From Micromonospora cabrerizensis (GTDB lineage Bacteria > Actinomycetota > Actinomycetes > Mycobacteriales > Micromonosporaceae), in the NCBI RefSeq assembly GCF_022230955.1, contig NZ_JAKKFI010000125.1:1-35191 (forward strand): a stretch of DNA of 35,191 bases, given 5' to 3'. Below the pieces are notes generated by a model. That model was not told the origin of the DNA and made no database searches. It saw nothing but the letters and a program-made list of their open reading frames with translations. Of this stretch, positions 23,769-31,659 are shown piece after piece (position 1 is the stretch's first letter; each line of letters opens with the position of its first letter). The position numbers and the translations under genes were made by a program.

Positions 23769-24629
23769 GTGTGGGTGCGAACTCGGGCAGCCGTGGCGGG
23801 TGGAGTGGTGCTCATCCTCGTCGCCGTGATCGCGATCTGGCTCGTCGTACGGCAGGTCGGTGACCGCCTCCAGTTGCCGCTGGCGGCCCGGAAGTGCACC
23901 GTGCAGGCCGACGGCCGGGTCGCGCTCGACGCCGACCAGATGGCCAACGCGGCGACCATCGCGGCGATCGGCGCTCAGCGCGGGATGCCGGAGCGGGCCG
24001 TGGTGGTCGCGCTGGCCACCGCGTACCAGGAGTCCGGGCTGCGCAACCTCGCCGACGGCGACCGGGACTCGGTCGGGCTGTTCCAGCAGCGGCCGAGCCA
24101 GGGCTGGGGCACCCCGGCACAGATCCGTGACCCGCGCTATGCGGCCAACCGGTTCTACGCGGCGCTCAAGAAGGTGCGCGGCTGGGAGAAGATGCGCGTC
24201 ACCGACGCCGCCCAACGGGTGCAGCGCTCGGCCTTCCCGGAGGCCTACCAGAAGTGGGCCGACGACTCCGAGGTGCTGAGCCGGGCGTTGATGGGCGACG
24301 CGACCGGCGCGGTCGCCTGCACCGTCGGGCGTACCCCGGCGATGCACGGTGCGGCGGCGGCCACCCAGCTGACCCGCAACCTGGTGCTGGACTGGGGCCT
24401 GAAGGGCACCGACCCGACCGACCCCACGGGCTTGGCGGTGACGCCGGGCGACCAGCGTGACGGCTGGCGGTACGCGCACTGGCTGGTGTCCCACGCCCAG
24501 GACCACGGCGTGAAGCGCGTCCGCTTCGGAAACCTGGAGTGGACCGCCCGGGCGGGCACCTGGGGCCGGGCGGACGGCGACCAGAGCCCCGCCGGCCAGG
24601 TGGTGGCCGAGGTGTTCAACGAGGGCTGA
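23769..24629 (+). CDS. Membrane-anchored lytic-transglycosylase-like protein
   Basis: 286-aa protein starting at a GTG (a second GTG follows at 23775). A single N-terminal membrane segment (~residues 9-28, VAGGVVLILVAVIAIWLVV) implies an extracytoplasmic body. The region ALATAYQESGLRNLADGD with Glu88, followed by DSVGLFQQRPSQGWG, resembles the catalytic Glu and loop of lysozyme/SLT-type transglycosylases; the later YAANRFYAAL also fits. Cys43 and a Cys near 181 could form a disulfide. Peptidoglycan cleavage is likely but inferred. Such actinobacterial proteins are often left as hypothetical. Confidence 0.72.
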   Translation: MWVRTRAAVAGGVVLILVAVIAIWLVVRQVGDRLQLPLAARKCTVQADGRVALDADQMANAATIAAIGAQRGMPERAVVVALATAYQESGLRNLADGDRDSVGLFQQRPSQGWGTPAQIRDPRYAANRFYAALKKVRGWEKMRVTDAAQRVQRSAFPEAYQKWADDSEVLSRALMGDATGAVACTVGRTPAMHGAAAATQLTRNLVLDWGLKGTDPTDPTGLAVTPGDQRDGWRYAHWLVSHAQDHGVKRVRFGNLEWTARAGTWGRADGDQSPAGQVVAEVFNEG

Positions 24630-24793
24630 CCGACCCGGATCTCTTAACCGGCAGTCACCGCACAATCGGACAAGTCCCCCCGAACACCTCTATTGATCAC
24701 GGTCAAATCACTCTCCGCAGCCCTCTCACTGCACGGGGTCCCCCTGCGGCCCACCCGCCCCACACGCCCTCCCCGAGGCAAAGGCCGTCGCGT

Positions 24794-24799
24794 TACGAT
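24794..24799 (+). promoter_or_regulatory. Candidate -10 box of the PhyH-family gene
   Basis: TACGAT lies 9 nt before the GTG at 24809, with no Shine-Dalgarno sequence; consistent with a leaderless or near-leaderless transcript. No good -35. Confidence 0.45.
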
Positions 24800-24808
24800 C
24801 GGCGGCCT

Positions 24809-25753
24809 GTGCCAGAAAAGGTTTCACCTCATGGGGAGGGGTACGACGCGGTGTTCGATTACGGCGACCGGACCGGTTACGAACCGATCAGCGACACTGA
24901 CCGCAAGGAGTTCCACGAGCAGGGCTTCCTCCTGCTGCGCAACGTCCTGACGGAGGACCACCGGGCGGCGCTGGAGGCGGCGGTCGACCGCGTCTACGCG
25001 GAGGAGCAGGCGAAGGGCACCACCAAGAAGGACGGCACCCTGCACCTGCTGGGCTTCCTGGAGCGCGACGAGCTCTTCGGCGAGCTGCTCACCCACCCGA
25101 TCGCCTTCCCGTACATGTGGGGGCTGGCCGGCTGGAACATCTACACCCACCACAACCACCTGGACGTCACCCCGCCGGCCGCCGAGCCGGAGAAGCCGTA
25201 CTGGGGTTGGCACCAGGACGGGTACCGGCAGAACTCCGACCCGGAGACGATGGACCCGAACCTGCCCCGGCCGATGTTCTCGCTGAAGGTCGCGTACGTG
25301 CTGTCCGACCTCTCCGAGACCGGCCGTGGCGCCACCAAGGTCATCCCGGGCAGCCACCTGAAGAACTCGCTGTCCCGGCCGGCGGACCTCACCGTGCAGA
25401 ACCCCGACCCGGAGGGCACGGTGGAGATCACCGCCAACCCGGGCGACGCCTTCATCTTCGACCGCCGGCAGTGGCACTCGCGGTCGACGAACCTGTCGAC
25501 CATCACCCGCAAGATGCTCTTCGTCGGCTACACCTACCGGTGGATTCGTCCCCTGGACGAGCTGCACCCCGACGTGAACGGCGAGTGGTACCGCAACCGC
25601 ACCCCGGTGCAGCGCCAGCTGATCGGTGAGGGCACCCACACCGCCAACTACTGGGGCATCAACTGGGACGGGTACGTCGACGACGAGATCCCGCTGCGCA
25701 AGGAGCTCAAGGAGCGCGGTCTGCTCGATCGCAACATCCCCTGGCTCCGCTGA
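24809..25753 (+). CDS. Phytanoyl-CoA dioxygenase family protein
   Basis: 314-aa Fe(II)/2-oxoglutarate-dependent oxygenase fold. Iron ligands are seen as WHQDGYR (His135, Asp137) and the distal QWHSRSTN (His223), with Arg225 two residues on as a candidate 2-oxoglutarate contact. VIPGSHLKNS at ~178-187 is the usual PhyH turn. Substrates in this family range from lipids to natural products and ectoine; none is indicated here. The GTG at 24809 gives the N-terminus VPEKVSPHGEGYD. It is single-gene, bounded by a strong terminator. Confidence 0.88.
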   Translation: MPEKVSPHGEGYDAVFDYGDRTGYEPISDTDRKEFHEQGFLLLRNVLTEDHRAALEAAVDRVYAEEQAKGTTKKDGTLHLLGFLERDELFGELLTHPIAFPYMWGLAGWNIYTHHNHLDVTPPAAEPEKPYWGWHQDGYRQNSDPETMDPNLPRPMFSLKVAYVLSDLSETGRGATKVIPGSHLKNSLSRPADLTVQNPDPEGTVEITANPGDAFIFDRRQWHSRSTNLSTITRKMLFVGYTYRWIRPLDELHPDVNGEWYRNRTPVQRQLIGEGTHTANYWGINWDGYVDDEIPLRKELKERGLLDRNIPWLR

Positions 25754-25767
25754 CCAACCGCTTGCAG

Positions 25768-25808
25768 AACGGCCCCCTGCCACCGCTGAACGACGGCAGG
25801 GGGCCGTT
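25768..25808 (+). terminator. Strong hairpin terminator after the PhyH-family gene
   Basis: A perfect 14-bp stem (25768-25781 with 25795-25808) with a 13-nt loop begins 14 bp after the stop codon. Confidence 0.85.
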
Positions 25809-25949
25809 GCGCGTCTTGCGGACACGACCCCGCACGGGCCGAGCCCGTTCCGACCACCGCGGACCGTGCTGTCGGTAGCGTGGCGGGTGCGCAGGTCGGG
25901 GCGCGGCGCCCCCGCCTCGGGGCGCAGGGTGGCACAGGAGGCAGTCGCA

Positions 25950-27137
25950 GTGACGTCCGCTCCGCTTCCCCGGATCCTCCGCCGCCGGGGCGAGCCGGAA
26001 TACCCGACCTTCCTGGAGCTCTTCTTCGACCTGGTCTACATCTTCATGTTCTCCCGGCTCGCCGCCAGCCTGGCCGCCGACCTCACCGTCCGGGGTGCGC
26101 TGCAGACCACCGTCCTCCTGCTGGCCGCCTGGTGGGTCTGGGTGCTGACCGCGTGGCTCACCGACCTGTTCAACCCCCGACTGCCGATCATCCAGGCGAC
26201 GGTCCTGCTGGTCATGCTCGGCACCCTGCTGATGGCGATCGCCACCCCCTACGCCTTCGGCCGGTACGGGTGGCTCTTCGTCGCGGCGTACTTCGGCATC
26301 CACCTGGTGCGTGACGCCGTCCTGATCCCCGGCACCCGGGTGAACCGACCGATCCAGGCCAGGAGCATCCGCGTCTTCTTCTGGTTCGGCATCACCGTGG
26401 CGCCGTGGGTGGCCGGAGTGTTCGTGGACGAGACCGCTCGACTGGTGCTCTGGTCGCTCGCGGTGGCGGTCGACCTCGGTTCGGCCCGGGTCGGCTGGCC
26501 GACGCCGGGGCTGGGGCGCACCGAACTCGCCAGCCAGATCTTCACCGGGGTGCATCTCTCCGAGCGCCACCGGGCGATCTTCATCGTCGCGCTCGGCGAG
26601 TTGATCCTGAGCACCGGCATGGGGCTGGCCGGCAGCGGGTTCACGGCCGGCCGGGTGGCCGCCGGCGCGGTCGCGTTCGTCAGCGCGGTGCTCCTGTTCC
26701 AGCTCTACTTCCAGCGGGTCCAGCGGATCCTGGCCCCGCCGAGCGTCGCGACCGTGGAGCGGGTACGCCCCGGCACCTCCACCTCGTACACCCATCTGGT
26801 GATGGTGGCCGGGGTGGTGGTGGTCTCGGCCAGCACCCTGACGGTCATCGACCGGCCGTTCGGTCGCGCCCCGGTCGAGTTGATGGTCGCCATCCTCGGC
26901 GGGCCGGCCCTGTTCCTGCTCGGCAGCGTCCTGTTCGATGCGGTGGTGACCGGCCGGACCCTCTGGTCCCGGGTGCTGGCGATCGTGGTGCTGGGCGCCC
27001 TCATGGCGCCCGCCACGCTCCTGCTCCCGCCTCTGGCCGCCCTGATGCTGGCCAACCTGGTCCTCCTGTTCACCCTGGTCGGGGAGGAGCTGGCCGCGCG
27101 GCACCGTCCCGCCCTGGCCCCCGCGCCGTCCGGATGA
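25950..27137 (+). CDS. LtrA-family membrane protein (copy 1)
   Basis: 395-aa multi-pass membrane protein of the low temperature requirement A family. The N-terminal signature EPEYPTFLELFFDLVYIFMF precedes about ten hydrophobic segments. Conserved ERHRAIFIVALGELIL is at ~208-223 and SYTHLVMVAGVVV at ~278-290. Biochemical function is unknown; the name comes from a Listeria low-temperature phenotype. GTG at 25950 has AGGAGG 8 nt upstream. It is convergent with a second LtrA gene. Confidence 0.9.
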   Translation: MTSAPLPRILRRRGEPEYPTFLELFFDLVYIFMFSRLAASLAADLTVRGALQTTVLLLAAWWVWVLTAWLTDLFNPRLPIIQATVLLVMLGTLLMAIATPYAFGRYGWLFVAAYFGIHLVRDAVLIPGTRVNRPIQARSIRVFFWFGITVAPWVAGVFVDETARLVLWSLAVAVDLGSARVGWPTPGLGRTELASQIFTGVHLSERHRAIFIVALGELILSTGMGLAGSGFTAGRVAAGAVAFVSAVLLFQLYFQRVQRILAPPSVATVERVRPGTSTSYTHLVMVAGVVVVSASTLTVIDRPFGRAPVELMVAILGGPALFLLGSVLFDAVVTGRTLWSRVLAIVVLGALMAPATLLLPPLAALMLANLVLLFTLVGEELAARHRPALAPAPSG

Positions 27138-27199
27138 GAGGCCGCCCGGCCCCGGCCGCCGCGCGCTCACGATGAGGGCCGCCCCGCCGCCCTGGCCGG

Positions 27200-28393
27200 T
27201 CACCCCAGCATCGGTGGCGAGGGCGTACGCGCGTGCCGTCTCGTGCTCACCAGGTTCGCCACGGCGATCAGGAGCAGCACCACCATGGCGAGCAGCGCGA
27301 CCGCGACCGGCGGCAGCAGGGGCACGGTCGGCGCCACGCAGGCCAGCAGCACCAGCCCGGCCAGCCGGGACCGCGAGATCCGCCCGAACACGGTGAAGTC
27401 GAGGACGCCCCGGCCGACCAGGTACAACGCGGGTCCGCCGAGGATCACCGCAGCCCACGAGGGCGGGGTCTCGCCGAACGGGCGACTCACCACGAGGTGG
27501 CTGGTGACGGCCGCGCCGACGATTCCGGCCACCATGACCAGATGAGTGACCGCGGCGGACTGGGTGAGCAGCGCCGGGTTGGTCGACCGGGCGATCGCGT
27601 CGGTCAGCAGCTCACCGGCACGGTAGGTGTAGATCCGCCACATCAGCACGATGGTGGTGAACACCACGAGCAGTGCCGAACCCCGCTCCATCGTGTACTC
27701 GCTGGCGCTGAAGGTCGTCCCGGTCACGAAGATCGAGACACCCAGCGCGACGATGACGAACTGCCGGTACCGCTCGGCCACCCGCGCCCCGACCAACCGC
27801 CAGTCACGGGGTCGTGAGCGGCCGATCCGGGGCACCGGCCAGCCGAGCACAGCTGCGGAATACTCGACGACGACCGCGAGCCCCCAGATCGCCAACTGCC
27901 CCGACCCGCCGACGAGCGCCCCACCGATCCAGCCGACGCCGGCGATGGCCTCCCAGATCTGGATCCGGACGCTGCGACGCGGCGGTCTCCTGAGCGAGAC
28001 GACCAGGATGTAGTAGGCCGAGGAGCTGAGGTGGATGACCACGTACGTGATCGCGAAGAGCAGCCCGTGATCGCCGTACGCGTCGGGCGCGAGCGCCGCC
28101 AACAGCAGGCTGGCCGCCGCCACCCAGATGAACTGCCCCTGCCCGGACGGGCGGGTCAGGTTGATGCTGTCCGCCCCCCAGACGGTCAGCGCCCAGATCA
28201 TCGTGAACGCCAGCAGCAGCACCAGCGTCTCGGCGAGGCCCGCCCAGCTGAGGTTCTCGGCCAGGATGGTCGCCAGGGTGACCAGCGCGAAGACGTAGAC
28301 GAGGTCGAAGAAGAGTTCCAGGAACGCCGGGCGCTCCAGACCCGGATCGAGGGGTGACGTCGCCGCAGCACTGCCGTCCGTCGCCATCGACAT
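27200..28393 (-). CDS. LtrA-family membrane protein (copy 2)
   Basis: 397-aa relative of the convergent LtrA-family protein. Shared marks: FLELFFDLVYVFALVTLA near the N-terminus, AERYRQFVIVALGVSIF in the middle, THLVMVAGIVGAAV, and the end helix LLLIAVANLV. Where copy 1 has VALGELIL, this one has VALGVSIF, so the acidic residue in the middle helix is missing. ATG at 28393 has GGTGGAG about 6 nt upstream. The two stop codons are about 60 bp apart. The paralogs differ enough to predate recent duplication. Confidence 0.9.
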   Translation of the reverse strand: MSMATDGSAAATSPLDPGLERPAFLELFFDLVYVFALVTLATILAENLSWAGLAETLVLLLAFTMIWALTVWGADSINLTRPSGQGQFIWVAAASLLLAALAPDAYGDHGLLFAITYVVIHLSSSAYYILVVSLRRPPRRSVRIQIWEAIAGVGWIGGALVGGSGQLAIWGLAVVVEYSAAVLGWPVPRIGRSRPRDWRLVGARVAERYRQFVIVALGVSIFVTGTTFSASEYTMERGSALLVVFTTIVLMWRIYTYRAGELLTDAIARSTNPALLTQSAAVTHLVMVAGIVGAAVTSHLVVSRPFGETPPSWAAVILGGPALYLVGRGVLDFTVFGRISRSRLAGLVLLACVAPTVPLLPPVAVALLAMVVLLLIAVANLVSTRRHARTPSPPMLG

Positions 28394-28478
28394 CGCGCTC
28401 CACCCGGTCCCCCGCCGCACGCCCTCGATGGGGACAATACGGGCAACGGTCCGCCGTCGGTTCCGTCCTTGGGTTCTT

Positions 28479-28495
28479 GTCAGCCGCCGGCTGAC
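28479..28495 (-). terminator. Short hairpin after the MOSC gene
   Basis: GTCAGCC and GGCTGAC form a 7-bp perfect stem with a 3-nt loop, 42 bp downstream of the minus-strand MOSC stop. It lacks a U tract. Confidence 0.4.
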
Positions 28496-28537
28496 CCGAC
28501 CCGGGCAGGACGGCCGCGTGTCGTCGCGGCAGCGCGG

Positions 28538-29179
28538 TCAGCCGCGGGAGGCGAGGCGGCGGCGGGCCTTCTCCCGGATCGGTTCCGGCAGACCCTCCGC
28601 CTCCAGCAGCCGGGGCAGCAGCTCCGGCTCCAGGCTGGTCGCCCGGAACACCTCGCCGATGGTCACGCCGTGCGCGGGCCGCTCCACCACCTCGACCGGG
28701 TCGCCCGGGCCGACCTCGCCCTCCCGCAGCACCCGCAGGTAGGCGCCGGGCAGCGCCCGGGCGGTGAACCGCTTGATCAGATCCGGTACGCCCCAGAACC
28801 CCGCGAAGGTGGTGCAGGGCGTCCGCGGCTTGGTGACCTGGAGCAGGGCGGAACCAACCTGCCACTGCTCGCCGATCACGGCGCCGGTCACGTCGACCGC
28901 GTAGGTGGACAGGTTCTCACCGAAGCCACCGGGCCGTACGGCGCGGCCCAGCTCGGCCGCCCACCAGGCGGCGTCCTCCTCGGCGTAGGCGTAGACCGCC
29001 TGGTCAGGACCACCGTGATGGGCTCGCTCGCCGATGAAGTCACCGACCACCCCCTCGACGCGAACCAGGACCGGGCCGTCCACCGGCCGCTTGTCGATGC
29101 CGCTGCGACCGCTCGCGTCGCCGGCCCACTGCGCCTCGGTCACGACGCCGATGTTCACCGCTGCCACCCTGCCCGTCAT
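28538..29179 (-). CDS. MOSC domain protein (YiiM-like)
   Basis: 213-aa protein of the MOSC family, which handles sulfur from the molybdenum cofactor sulfurase route or reduces N-hydroxylated bases (YiiM). HHGGPDQAVYAYAEEDAAWW, RPGGFGENLS and GALLQVTKPRTPCTTFAG-type segments are present, with the conserved Cys122. The C-terminal ~50 residues are the helical YiiM 3-alpha extension. ATG at 29179 is preceded by a TAGGCT box at 7-nt spacing, predicting a leaderless mRNA. It diverges from the ABC exporter operon. Confidence 0.9.
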   Translation of the reverse strand: MTGRVAAVNIGVVTEAQWAGDASGRSGIDKRPVDGPVLVRVEGVVGDFIGERAHHGGPDQAVYAYAEEDAAWWAAELGRAVRPGGFGENLSTYAVDVTGAVIGEQWQVGSALLQVTKPRTPCTTFAGFWGVPDLIKRFTARALPGAYLRVLREGEVGPGDPVEVVERPAHGVTIGEVFRATSLEPELLPRLLEAEGLPEPIREKARRRLASRG

Positions 29180-29186
29180 GACCGTC

Positions 29187-29192
29187 AGCCTA
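29187..29192 (-). promoter_or_regulatory. Candidate -10 box of the MOSC gene
   Basis: On the minus strand TAGGCT is followed by exactly 7 nt and ATG at 29179. Its -35 region would fall at about 29210-29216, on top of the -35 of the divergent exporter promoter. Confidence 0.55.
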
Positions 29193-29212
29193 GGTGAATT
29201 CGCAGTACGGGC

Positions 29213-29244
29213 TTGACCTTGACGCTGCGTCAACCCTCCATGCT
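29213..29244 (+). promoter_or_regulatory. MerR-type promoter and operator of the ABC exporter
   Basis: TTGACC (-35, 29213-29218) and CATGCT (-10, 29239-29244) are separated by 20 bp, longer than the usual 17. The spacer contains a perfect dyad TTGACGC-T-GCGTCAA (29219-29233). Over-long spacers with a central dyad are the hallmark of promoters activated by MerR-family proteins. The -10 box is 7 nt before the ATG at 29252, so the message should be leaderless. The MerR gene at 30853 is the obvious candidate regulator. Confidence 0.8.
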
Positions 29245-29251
29245 GGCTGCC

Positions 29252-30046
29252 ATGAGCATCCCGCCAACAACCGATCAGGTCGAGTCGCCCGTGATACAGG
29301 TGCAGGGCCTGGAGAAGTCGTTCAAGCAACTGAAGGTGCTGCGCGGTGTGGACATCGACGTGGCGCGCGGCTCCATCTTCGCCCTGCTCGGCTCCAACGG
29401 GGCGGGCAAGACCACGGTGGTGAAGATCCTGTCCACGCTGCTCAGGGCCGACGCGGGGACGGCCCGGGTCAACGGCTTCGACGTCGCGGCACAGGCTGCC
29501 GAGGTGCGTGAGTCGATCAGTCTCACCGGGCAGTTCGCGGCGGTCGACGAGATCCTCAGCGGACGGGAGAACCTCATCCTGGTCGCCAAGCTCAGGCACC
29601 TCAAAGGCCCGGGCGCCGTCGCGGACGACCTGCTGAGACGCTTCTCGCTCACCGAGGCGGGCAGCCGGAGGGTGGCGACGTACTCCGGTGGGATGCGCCG
29701 CCGCCTGGACATCGCGATGAGCCTCATCGGTAGCCCACCGGTGATCTTCCTTGACGAGCCGACGACCGGGCTGGACCCGGAGGCACGCATCGAGGTGTGG
29801 CAGGCCGTCAAGGAACTCGCCAAGGGCGGTACGACCGTCCTGCTCACCACCCAGTACCTCGACGAGGCAGAGCACCTCGCCGACCGGATCGCGATCCTGC
29901 ACGAGGGCCGGATCATCGTGAACGGCACCCTCGACGAGCTCAAGCGACTCCTCCCACCCGCAAAGATCGAGTACGTCGAGAAGCAGCCCAGCCTCGAGGA
30001 CGTCTTCCTCACTCTCGTCGGCGCCCGAACGAACAAGGAACAGTGA
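29252..30046 (+). CDS. DrrA-type ABC exporter ATPase
   Basis: 264-aa ABC ATPase of the DrrA (daunorubicin exporter) group. Walker A GSNGAGKTT is at 47-55, signature YSGGMRRRLDIA at ~144-155, Walker B VIFLDEPTTGLD at ~164-175. The H-loop position is Gln201 (LTTQYLDEAEHLAD), usual for this group. The C-terminal segment PSLEDVFLTLVG is typical. It powers the adjacent permease, probably exporting a hydrophobic drug or lipid. ATG at 29252 was chosen; an in-frame TTG at 29213 is part of the -35 box. The stop overlaps the permease start (TGATG). Confidence 0.93.
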   Translation: MSIPPTTDQVESPVIQVQGLEKSFKQLKVLRGVDIDVARGSIFALLGSNGAGKTTVVKILSTLLRADAGTARVNGFDVAAQAAEVRESISLTGQFAAVDEILSGRENLILVAKLRHLKGPGAVADDLLRRFSLTEAGSRRVATYSGGMRRRLDIAMSLIGSPPVIFLDEPTTGLDPEARIEVWQAVKELAKGGTTVLLTTQYLDEAEHLADRIAILHEGRIIVNGTLDELKRLLPPAKIEYVEKQPSLEDVFLTLVGARTNKEQ

Positions 30047-30807
30047 TGAACAAGCATTTCGTCGGCGACACCGCCGTTCTCCTGGGACGCTCGCTGCGCC
30101 ACATCGCCCGCAGCCCGGACACCATCATCACCACCGCGATCATGCCGATCGCCTTCATGCTGCTGTTCGTCTACGTCTTCGGCGGCGCGATCGAGACCGG
30201 GACCGACTCGTACGTGAACTACCTGCTGCCCGGCATTTTGATCATCACGATCGCCTCGGGCATCTCCTACACCGCCTTCCGGCTCTTCCTGGACCTCAAG
30301 GGCGGCATCTTCGAACGGTTCCAGTCCATGCCGATCGCCCGCTCGTCCGTGCTGTGGGCACACGTCCTGACCTCGCTGGTCGCCAACCTGATCTCGCTCG
30401 TCGTCGTCACCGGCGTCGCCCTGATCATGGGCTTCCGTACGGGAGCGGGCGTGTCAGGGTGGCTCGCGGTCGCCGGCATCCTCGTCCTGTTCACCCTGGC
30501 CCTGACCTGGATCGCCGTGATCCCCGGCCTCACCGCGAAGACGCTGGATGGCGCGAGCGCCTTCTCCTACCCGCTCATCTTCCTGCCGTTCGTCAGCTCC
30601 GCCTTCGTGCCCACCCAGTCCATGCCCGGCCCGGTACGCGCCTTCGCCGAGCACCAGCCGGTGACCTCCATCGTCAACGCGATCCGGGACCTGTTCACCC
30701 AACAGCCGGTCGGTGCCGATATCTGGATCGCCCTCGCCTGGTGCGTCGGCATCCTCGTCCTCGCCTACCTGTTCGCCAACGTCACCTACCGTCGCAGGAT
30801 CTCCTGA
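30046..30807 (+). CDS. DrrB-type ABC exporter permease
   Basis: 253-aa ABC-2 family membrane protein with about six helices. The N-terminal IMPIAFMLLFVYVFGGAI, then GISYTAFRLFLDLKGGIFERFQSMPIARSSVLWAHVL (described from ~70) and the later FLPFVSSAFVPTQSMPGPVRAFAEHQPVT are the DrrB/NodJ-type landmarks. It shares one base with the ATPase gene (TGATG), so the two are translationally coupled. The substrate is unknown. Confidence 0.92.
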   Translation: MNKHFVGDTAVLLGRSLRHIARSPDTIITTAIMPIAFMLLFVYVFGGAIETGTDSYVNYLLPGILIITIASGISYTAFRLFLDLKGGIFERFQSMPIARSSVLWAHVLTSLVANLISLVVVTGVALIMGFRTGAGVSGWLAVAGILVLFTLALTWIAVIPGLTAKTLDGASAFSYPLIFLPFVSSAFVPTQSMPGPVRAFAEHQPVTSIVNAIRDLFTQQPVGADIWIALAWCVGILVLAYLFANVTYRRRIS

Positions 30808-30852
30808 ACCGGTGTCGACCAGAGCTGGGCGGACTGCGGGCAGGATCAGGGG

Positions 30853-31635
30853 ATGCTGACGATCGGCCAACTGGCGGCGTATGCCGGCGTCACGGTGCGG
30901 GCGGTGCGGCACTACCACCAGATCGGGCTCCTGCCCGAACCGGAGCGGGACGCCTCGGGCTACCGGCGGTACGGCGTGACCGCAGTCGTATCGCTCATCA
31001 AGATCCGCACCCTCGCCGACGCCGGCGTGCCGCTGTCGCAGATCAGTCGAATGCTCGAAGCCGACGCCTCAGCCTTCGCCGAAGCGATCCGGACCATCGA
31101 CGACCACCTGCGCGACGAGATCCAACGGCTGGAGACCAGCCGCAGACACATCGCGCAGCTCACCGCCGGGGACACCCTGGCGCTCCCACCGGAGGTCGCC
31201 GCCTATCTCGATCGGCTCCGGAGCATCGGGGCGTCACAGCGGATGGTGGAGGCCGAACGGGACGGGTGGATCCTGGTCGCGGCGCGCTGGCCCGACCGCA
31301 TCGTCGAGTGGATGCCCGGCAAGATCGCCCACCTCGATGATCCGCAGGTCGTCCGGCTCTATCGGGTGCTGTCGGAGATCTTCGACGGTGACGAGGAGGA
31401 CGACCCGCGGCTGGCTGAGGCCGCCGACATCATGGCCTGCCTGGCGGAGCAGGCGTACGCCGCCGGCGAGGTCCTGCACGCCGAGGAGGTCGACGACGAC
31501 CTGCCGCACGATCTGATCGACGCGCTTGCCATCGAGTCCGACCCTCGGGTGCGGCGGCTGCGGGAGCTGATGCGCGAGCGCGGCTGGTCCGGTTGGAACC
31601 GGATGGAACGGCTGCCGAAGCCGCCGCCCGACTGA
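30853..31635 (+). CDS. MerR family transcriptional regulator
   Basis: 260-aa regulator. The N-terminal winged helix MLTIGQLAAYAGVTVRAVRHYHQIGLL is followed by the wing RDASGYRRYG, and a dimerisation helix around ~85-105. The remaining ~140 residues form an effector domain without metal-binding cysteine pairs, so an organic ligand is more likely than a metal. It lies 45 bp downstream of the exporter genes, with CAGGAT 6 nt before the ATG as a possible own promoter. It very likely acts on the long-spacer promoter at 29213. Confidence 0.9.
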   Translation: MLTIGQLAAYAGVTVRAVRHYHQIGLLPEPERDASGYRRYGVTAVVSLIKIRTLADAGVPLSQISRMLEADASAFAEAIRTIDDHLRDEIQRLETSRRHIAQLTAGDTLALPPEVAAYLDRLRSIGASQRMVEAERDGWILVAARWPDRIVEWMPGKIAHLDDPQVVRLYRVLSEIFDGDEEDDPRLAEAADIMACLAEQAYAAGEVLHAEEVDDDLPHDLIDALAIESDPRVRRLRELMRERGWSGWNRMERLPKPPPD

Positions 31636-31648
31636 CCGCCGGGCGGCG
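31622..31648. terminator. Terminator between merR and the sugar transporter operon
   Basis: CGCCGCCCG (31622-31630) pairs with CGGGCGGCG (31640-31648), a perfect 9-bp stem with a 9-nt loop that contains the merR stop codon. The convergent permease gene ends at 31660. Confidence 0.65.
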
Positions 31649-31659
31649 TCTCCGACCGG

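Noticed and set aside
25707..27458. 583-codon minus-strand frame
   Set aside because: Antisense to the first LtrA-family gene; Gly/Asp/His-rich shadow product.
29213..29251. TTG start extending the DrrA-type ATPase by 13 codons
   Set aside because: The TTG is part of the TTGACC -35 box and the extension would encode the MerR operator; the ATG at 29252 fits the -10 spacing.
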